DNA of 10,456 nucleotides. It comes from CAZIWJ01 sp964542855. Lineage in GTDB: Bacteria; Bacteroidota; Bacteroidia; Cytophagales; Cyclobacteriaceae. A program made the position numbers and the translations under genes. The DNA is taken from positions 1 to 10,456 of the forward strand of contig CAZIWJ010000124.1 in assembly GCA_964542855.1 (NCBI GenBank). The letters run 5' to 3'. Shown here piece after piece: positions 6,023 through 10,456 of the stretch. The first letter of the stretch is position 1, and every line of letters starts with the position of its first letter. The notes under the pieces are model-generated. The model had not been told where the DNA came from, made no database searches, and saw only the letters and a list, made by a program, of their open reading frames with translations.

Positions 6023-7831
6023 ATGAAACAGTTTACTTTATTTGTTTTACTCTGCATCGGTTGTTCTTTTTCCGGGCAGGCCCAATCGGAAAAACGATTA
6101 AAAAAAGTTGATCAGGCATTAAACGAGGTGCTGAACACCTGGCAGGCTGCCGGTTTTGCCGTTGCTGTTGTTGAAAAAGATGCTGTCATTTACAGTAAGG
6201 GGTTTGGTTACCGCGACTATGAGAACAAGATTCCGGTTACCCCCAATACCCAGTTTGCCATTGGCTCGTGCAGCAAGGCTTTTACCAGTGGGCTACTGGG
6301 TAAACTGGAAGCGCAGGATGAACTGAGTTTGTCGGACCACCCGGCGCAACACCTTCCGGAATTGGAGTTTGTTACCGACGAACTGAATACCGGTTTAACG
6401 CTGCGCGACATGATGTGTCACAGGAGCGGACTGCCCCGGCATGATTTAGCCTGGTATTTATTTCCTACCAACAGTAAAGATGAACTGGTACGGAGAATAG
6501 CTTACCAGGAACCTTTTGCCGATTTACGGGAAACCTGGTATTACAACAATTTCATGTTCCTTACCCAGGGGGTGGTAGCCGAACGGGTAACCGGGAAAAG
6601 CTGGGAGCAAAACATCAAAGAAGAGTTTTTTACCCCGCTGGGCATGAACAACAGTTCAACGGAAATCAGCGGGCTGGCAAACGCCGATAATCGGGCTATC
6701 GGCTACGAAGTAAAAGACGAGGAAATCTGGAAAATGGACTATTACGATATTGCGGCCATGGGTGCTGCCGGCAGCATTAATAGTAGCGTAAACGAGATGG
6801 CCAACTGGCTGAAAGTATGGATAAACGGGGGGAAGTATAACGGACAGGAAATTCTGCCCGCAGGATACGTGCAACAGGCCATGAGTTCCCAAATGGTAGT
6901 AAACGCCAGTATGCCGGAAAAGGGCATGGAAGGACTGCACCTGGCCAACTACGGTTTCGGATGGTTTATATCATCTTATAAAGGGCACTACATGGTGCAG
7001 CATGGTGGGAACATCGACGGATTTTCAGCGAATACCTGCTTTTTCCCCTCCGACAGTATTGGTATCGTGGTGCTGGCTAACCAGAACGGATCGGCGGTGC
7101 CTTCGGTGGTGCGTAATATTATAGCCGATCGCCTGCTTGATGAGAAGCAAACCGACTGGAATGCGGTAATCCGGGAAAAGTACGAAAAAGCTGTGCAGGC
7201 GCAAAAAGAAGGGAAAGCAGCTAAAACAGATCAACGAATAACCGGTACGGAACCTTCTCATGAGTTAACAGCCTTTGCCGGAAAGTACTATCATCCGGGA
7301 TACGGTACTTTTGAAGTGATGGCGAACAACGACTCTTTATTTATCCAGTTTCCGAAGAAAAAATTCTGGTTAAAGCATTATCACTACAACGTTTTTACCA
7401 TGCTGGAAAAGAAGAACGGAAAGTATGAGCCTTTTGTAGAAGATGGTTCCTTCGATTTAAGGATGAACTTTATTACCAGTGCCGACGGGAAAGTTGAAAC
7501 CGTGCGGTCTAAACTGGAACCGATGCTCGATCCGCTGGAATTTTCCCGTCAGCCCCCCGAATTGGCCTTAGCCCCGGAAGAACTGAACCGCTACGTGGGG
7601 GAGTACGAACTGGCCGGCATGACGAGCAAGGTGTACCTGAGAGAAAACGATAAGCTGTTTTTGTTTGTGCCCGGCCAGCCGGAGTACGAACTGGTGGCTA
7701 ACGGGGAAAACAAATTCAGTATTAAAAACCTGGACGGTTATAACCTGGAGTTTAATGAAAACGGGGCGGGCGAAGTATCGGAAGTGTTGTTCATGCAGCC
7801 TAATGGTACGTTTAAGGCCAGAAAGAAATAA
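6023..7831 (+). CDS. Exported serine hydrolase, class C beta-lactamase family
   Basis: This 602-residue protein has a signal peptide (MKQFTLFVLLCIGCSFSGQA, cleaved near AQ). Residues about 25-375 form the penicillin-binding/beta-lactamase-like domain (PF00144). Its active-site serine and lysine lie in SCSK (Ser82, Lys85), the YxN motif in WYYNN (Tyr174, Asn176), and the third motif in QHGGNIDGF (His327-Gly-Gly). The FAIGSCSKAFT context is typical of the family. Residues about 410-602 hold the C-terminal beta-rich extension (DUF3471-like, PF11954), apparently in two halves: LTAFAGKYYHPGYG at 414 and LNRYVGEYELAG at 523. Related enzymes cleave D-amino-acid peptides or esters, so the natural substrate here is unknown. 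This is probably not a resistance enzyme. It is exported, so it acts in the periplasm or envelope. It has no partner gene in the same unit. Confidence 0.93.
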   Translation: MKQFTLFVLLCIGCSFSGQAQSEKRLKKVDQALNEVLNTWQAAGFAVAVVEKDAVIYSKGFGYRDYENKIPVTPNTQFAIGSCSKAFTSGLLGKLEAQDELSLSDHPAQHLPELEFVTDELNTGLTLRDMMCHRSGLPRHDLAWYLFPTNSKDELVRRIAYQEPFADLRETWYYNNFMFLTQGVVAERVTGKSWEQNIKEEFFTPLGMNNSSTEISGLANADNRAIGYEVKDEEIWKMDYYDIAAMGAAGSINSSVNEMANWLKVWINGGKYNGQEILPAGYVQQAMSSQMVVNASMPEKGMEGLHLANYGFGWFISSYKGHYMVQHGGNIDGFSANTCFFPSDSIGIVVLANQNGSAVPSVVRNIIADRLLDEKQTDWNAVIREKYEKAVQAQKEGKAAKTDQRITGTEPSHELTAFAGKYYHPGYGTFEVMANNDSLFIQFPKKKFWLKHYHYNVFTMLEKKNGKYEPFVEDGSFDLRMNFITSADGKVETVRSKLEPMLDPLEFSRQPPELALAPEELNRYVGEYELAGMTSKVYLRENDKLFLFVPGQPEYELVANGENKFSIKNLDGYNLEFNENGAGEVSEVLFMQPNGTFKARKK

Positions 7832-7976
7832 CAAAAAAGTGGTAACATTGCCAAAAGTAATCCCTGAAATGCGCGACAACATTGAACGGGTATCTGTTCT
7901 GAAAAATTACGCTTAGTACGTAATTTCAGTTAGGAACTTTAGATAATAATTAGTGCGTGTATATAAGTGATAGTGC

Positions 7977-8267
7977 ATGATACAGGATAAATTTATCCTT
8001 TTAGACAAAAATGGAGGGAAATAGCCCAGGTATCGGTTTCTAAAGGTCCTGCAAACAGGGACAGGGATTTACACAACCCAGGCCTGGTACTTCAACCTGG
8101 TTAATACCGACCACGATACGGGCCGGAAGTGGTACCGCTTTAAAAATAACCAGTACGGCGATGATAAGGTACTGGACAACACGGTAAAAATGGCCGATGC
8201 ACAGGGTATCCCAAAGAATACTGGTGGACGTTTGAACGGCGCGGAAAGCGTTATTGATCCTGGTTAG
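7977..8267 (+). pseudogene. Relic of a secreted protein with ricin-lectin-like repeat
   Basis: From ATG 7977 the frame reads MIQDKFILLDKNGGK, is stopped by a TAG at 8022-8024, and then continues open in the same frame to a TAG at 8265-8267. The open part contains TGIYTTQAWYFNLVN, then KWYRFKNNQYGDDKVLDN. This resembles one unit of a ricin-type beta-trefoil or QxW lectin repeat (Q-x-W, YRFKN, KVLDN). It lacks a signal peptide and other domains, so it is probably a leftover of a larger extracellular enzyme or adhesin. The preceding bases 7832-7976 have no gene; a coding-like run up to 7916 ends in KNYA and is only the tail of a shadow frame. The assignment rests on motif memory, not a search. 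Confidence 0.4.
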
Positions 8268-8278
8268 TGTACTAGTAG

Positions 8279-8303
8279 AAAAGCCCCTGACCAGGAGCTT
8301 TTT
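8279..8303. terminator. Bidirectional terminator hairpin
   Basis: AAAAGC and GCTTTTT flank a near-perfect stem, CCT-GACC-AGG inside, with one C/A mismatch. The stem has A residues on one side and T residues on the other, so it can act on either strand. It sits 2 bases after the TAA of the minus-strand small ORF and after the plus-strand lectin relic. It most clearly ends the LRR/asparaginase/small-ORF side. Confidence 0.75.
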
Positions 8304-8305
8304 GC

Positions 8306-8464
8306 TTAACCAGCGTACTTGTTTTTTTCTTCGAGCAGCTGTTGAGTTGCTTCAATAGCTTTTACCGGTAACCGGGTTTGCGTTGTATGATTTACCCCAG
8401 CTCTTTTAACCGGTTTTTCTGAATAGTCCGGTAAAGGTACTGCCTCCCATTCAACGGCTTTCAT
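8306..8464 (-). CDS. Small ORF overlapping the asparaginase stop
   Basis: On the minus strand an ATG at 8464-8462 opens 52 codons to a TAA at 8308-8306. It overlaps the last 14 bases of the asparaginase gene in another frame (ATG AAA GCC GTT GA). The protein starts MKAVEWEAVPLPDYSEK and ends with a charged helix, LLEEKNKYAG. There is no signal peptide or membrane segment and no family I recognise. Support comes from position: it starts within a coding gene by a translation-coupling-type overlap, and its stop is 2 bases from a strong hairpin terminator. It could be a genuine small protein made with the asparaginase, or a 3' remnant of an older downstream gene. Codon composition looks gene-like. 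Confidence 0.5.
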   Translation of the reverse strand: MKAVEWEAVPLPDYSEKPVKRAGVNHTTQTRLPVKAIEATQQLLEEKNKYAG

Positions 8465-9494
8465 CCTTGTAGATGCCAATGAACAAGTCGCCGTCGGGGT
8501 TAATGTAGCCGCGGTACATCCCCGGGGTATTGAAAGGCATAGCTACATTACCTTCGGCATCCATGGCAACTACGCCGCCGCTGCCCTGCATCTTTACCAG
8601 TTTATTGTTCACTACCTCGTTGGCGGCTTCCTGCACGCTCATGCCTTTGTATTCCATGAGGGCGGCAATATCGTAGCCAACCACGCTCCTGATAAAATAC
8701 TCACCGTGGCCGGTTGCCGATACCCCGCAGGTAGCGTTATTGGCGTAGGTACCGGAACCAATAACCGGAGAATCGCCAATACGGCCATACTGCTTGTTGG
8801 TCATGCCACCGGTAGAAGTTCCTGCTGTAATATTACCGTCTTTATCGAGGGCAATGCACCCAACGGTTCCGAATTTGCGGTAAGGAAACTTTTCGTTCAG
8901 GCTGCCCTGGCGTTTATCCTTGTTAGCTCCGTCGTGATCAAGTTCCTGTTCGTTGGAATCTTTAATCCGTTGCAACTGCTGGTAGCGTCGTTCGGTGTAG
9001 AAGTAGGAAGGATCGGCCGTTTCCAGTCCCTGCTCCCTGGCAAAAGTTTCAGCTCCTTGTCCTGAGAGCATAACGTGCGGGGAGTTTTCCATTACCATCC
9101 GGGCCGCTAAAATAGGACTTTTAATGTTTGTGATTCCGGCAACCGCCCCGGCGTTACGATTTTTGCCTTCCATGATGGAAGCATCCATTTCGTTGCGCCC
9201 TTCGTGGGTAAATACTGCCCCTTTGCCGGCGTTAAAAAGAGGCGATTTTTCCATTACCTGGATGGTAGCAATAACGGCATCGGTACTGGATCCGCCATTT
9301 TTCAGCACGGTGTGACCGGCCTTGAGGGCTTCTTCCATTTTATCGCGGTACTGCTTCTCCAGTTCCGGGGTCATGTTTTCACGGGTAATGGTACCGGCTC
9401 CGCCGTGAATAACAAGAGCAGTTTTATTCTGGGCCTGCATGGAAAACGTACAGCAGATTAAAATAAAAAGAATCAGGGCGTACTTGGGTGTCAT
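8451..9494 (-). CDS. iaaA: Exported isoaspartyl peptidase/L-asparaginase (plant type, Ntn hydrolase)
   Basis: This 347-residue protein has a signal peptide (MTPKYALILFILICCTFSMQAQ), so the enzyme is periplasmic or outer-envelope. The family removes isoaspartyl residues from dipeptides and hydrolyses asparagine. It is made as a precursor that cuts itself before a threonine. The markers are visible: HGGAGTI at residues 30-36, GKGAVFTHEG around 91-99, NEMDASIMEG at 101-110, and the self-cleavage/nucleophile site FGTVGCIALD with Thr210. Substrate-binding segments RIGDSPVIGSGTYAN and GHGEYFIRSV follow. The segment before Thr210 is charged and probably disordered (EQELDHDGANKDKR). The length without signal peptide matches E. 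coli IaaA. It lies after an LRR gene on the same strand with a 92-base gap, so cotranscription is possible but unproven. A small ORF overlaps its stop. Confidence 0.95.
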   Translation of the reverse strand: MTPKYALILFILICCTFSMQAQNKTALVIHGGAGTITRENMTPELEKQYRDKMEEALKAGHTVLKNGGSSTDAVIATIQVMEKSPLFNAGKGAVFTHEGRNEMDASIMEGKNRNAGAVAGITNIKSPILAARMVMENSPHVMLSGQGAETFAREQGLETADPSYFYTERRYQQLQRIKDSNEQELDHDGANKDKRQGSLNEKFPYRKFGTVGCIALDKDGNITAGTSTGGMTNKQYGRIGDSPVIGSGTYANNATCGVSATGHGEYFIRSVVGYDIAALMEYKGMSVQEAANEVVNNKLVKMQGSGGVVAMDAEGNVAMPFNTPGMYRGYINPDGDLFIGIYKDESR

Positions 9495-9586
9495 TAAGAT
9501 TAGGATTACAGGATTAATGAAGTTTAGGACTTTAAATTAATAAATTAATTGGATTTGAAGGGCCATTAATCCAGAAATCCTGGTTG

Positions 9587-10456
9587 TTAGTACCAGGTAA
9601 CTGTGCACTCGGGAACGGCCTCTTTGAATTTTTCAACCTGCCGTTCACTGATTCGGGTGTTATAACAACTGAGTATACGCAGCCGGTATAATCGCTCAAT
9701 GTTGCGGAGGCGGCGAACGTCGGTATTATGAATATACAGGCTCTCCAGGTTGAACAGCCCGTTAATGGGCTGGAGCGAACGAACCAGGGTGCCGGAACAA
9801 TCAATTCTTTTCATGTAGCCCAGCGTGGCTAACGGGCTGAGATCTTCTACCGGGGTATCGGAGCAGTTGAGCGTTTTTAAGTTTTCCTGCGATTGCAGGG
9901 GCTTCAGATCGCTGATAGGATTACGCGAGATATTAATTTTTTCCAGGGTATTCAGTCCTTCAATACCATCCAGGTTGGTTAACTGGCAATTCTCTACCGA
10001 TAATTCTTTCAGCCGGATAAAAGCGCTGAGGGGGGCCAGGTTATTTAACGTCCGATTACTGATATCTAACGACCGACGCTGGGTAACGCGGTGCAGTTCA
10101 TCCGGTTCAGGAAACTTGCCGGTAAGCGTAGTACTGAATACATTCTGCCAGTCGCCCGGCAATTCGTTCCACCATAGAATAAGTTCATTGGTTTTATACA
10201 CCACCAGGCAGTCCGGGTTTTTATCGAGGAACTGGAGGAAGAGGTTTTCGCTGATTCCGGTTTGCTCGCAGTTAATGTATTTAAGGTTATTTAACTCGTA
10301 GAGGGGCAGCAGGTTACTAACCGGCGTACTGCTTAAATTCAGGCGTTGCAGGTTTGTACTTTTTTCCAGCGGAGCCAGGCTACTTACCGGCGTATTACTA
10401 ATATCGAGTTGCTGCAATTTTACCATCCGGGCCAGCGGATCGAGTTCCCGGACGTT
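9587..10456 (-). CDS. Leucine-rich-repeat protein, C-terminal part (runs off right edge)
   Basis: The frame is open from the window edge (10456) to a TAA at 9589-9587, giving 289 residues. An internal ATG at 10426 is not the real start because LRR sequence continues upstream (NVRELDPLARM). Repeats of about 22 residues of the LxxLxLSxTxVSxLxPL type occur at about residues 1-67 and 128-268. The array is split by an internal cap-like segment (GISENLFLQFLDKNPDCLVVY, 67-87) and a linker rich in Trp (ILWWNELPGDWQNVF). A second, similar cap closes the protein (ISERQVEKFKEAVPECTV, to 289). The N-terminus and any signal peptide lie outside the window, so location and role are open. Such LRR arrays bind protein ligands. 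It may be cotranscribed with the downstream asparaginase. Confidence 0.9.
   Translation of the reverse strand, partial: NVRELDPLARMVKLQQLDISNTPVSSLAPLEKSTNLQRLNLSSTPVSNLLPLYELNNLKYINCEQTGISENLFLQFLDKNPDCLVVYKTNELILWWNELPGDWQNVFSTTLTGKFPEPDELHRVTQRRSLDISNRTLNNLAPLSAFIRLKELSVENCQLTNLDGIEGLNTLEKINISRNPISDLKPLQSQENLKTLNCSDTPVEDLSPLATLGYMKRIDCSGTLVRSLQPINGLFNLESLYIHNTDVRRLRNIERLYRLRILSCYNTRISERQVEKFKEAVPECTVTWY

Noticed and set aside
7665..7916. An 83-codon plus-strand ORF overlapping the end of the serine hydrolase
   Set aside because: Most of it is an alternative frame of the hydrolase gene. The short tail beyond 7831 (to KNYA) looks mildly coding-like but has no recognisable family.

Overview
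The window looks like chromosomal DNA of a Bacteroidota bacterium, probably of the Cytophagales type. Almost every gene begins with a signal peptide or a lipobox. The proteins belong to families typical of that phylum: cadherin-like surface lipoproteins, a SprB-like repeat lipoprotein, a DUF5777 beta-barrel protein, and a small GDxIxLxxGxxxxGKV protein with a YKKKAKGK tail. Start codons have no clear Shine-Dalgarno sequences, as is usual there. I cannot name a species. I found no complete mobile element, RNA gene or CRISPR array.

Layout from left to right: (1) 1-1015, minus strand: the N-terminal part of a large secreted, glycine/threonine/asparagine-rich beta-repeat protein that runs off the left edge. 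(2) 1016-1751: a long stretch with no intact gene but with broken coding remnants. (3) 1752-2546, minus: a cadherin-domain lipoprotein. (4) 2783-5090, plus: a tight three-gene operon of SprB-like lipoprotein, DUF5777 outer-membrane beta-barrel and diheme cytochrome c. (5) 5134-5361, plus: a decayed REP-associated tyrosine transposase (RAYT, Y1/IS200-like) in the same reading frame as the next gene. (6) 5362-5895, plus: a small exported protein closed by a terminator. (7) 6023-7831, plus: an exported serine beta-lactamase-like hydrolase. (8) 7832-8303: remnant DNA with a ricin-lectin-like fragment and a terminator hairpin. (9) 10456-8306, minus: the C-terminal half of a leucine-rich-repeat protein, an exported plant-type asparaginase/isoaspartyl peptidase, and a 52-codon ORF that overlaps the asparaginase stop and ends just before the terminator.

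Working together: the 2783-5090 operon probably forms an envelope redox unit, with the cytochrome in the periplasm, the barrel in the outer membrane and the lipoprotein at the surface or outer membrane. The serine hydrolase and the asparaginase are exported hydrolases acting on peptide or amide-like substrates. They lie in convergent units separated by the hairpin at 8279-8303.

No clear new defence or mobile system is visible. The most notable points are the RAYT relic lying in frame with the following gene, the overlapping small ORF after the asparaginase, and the duplicated LRR-plus-cap module.
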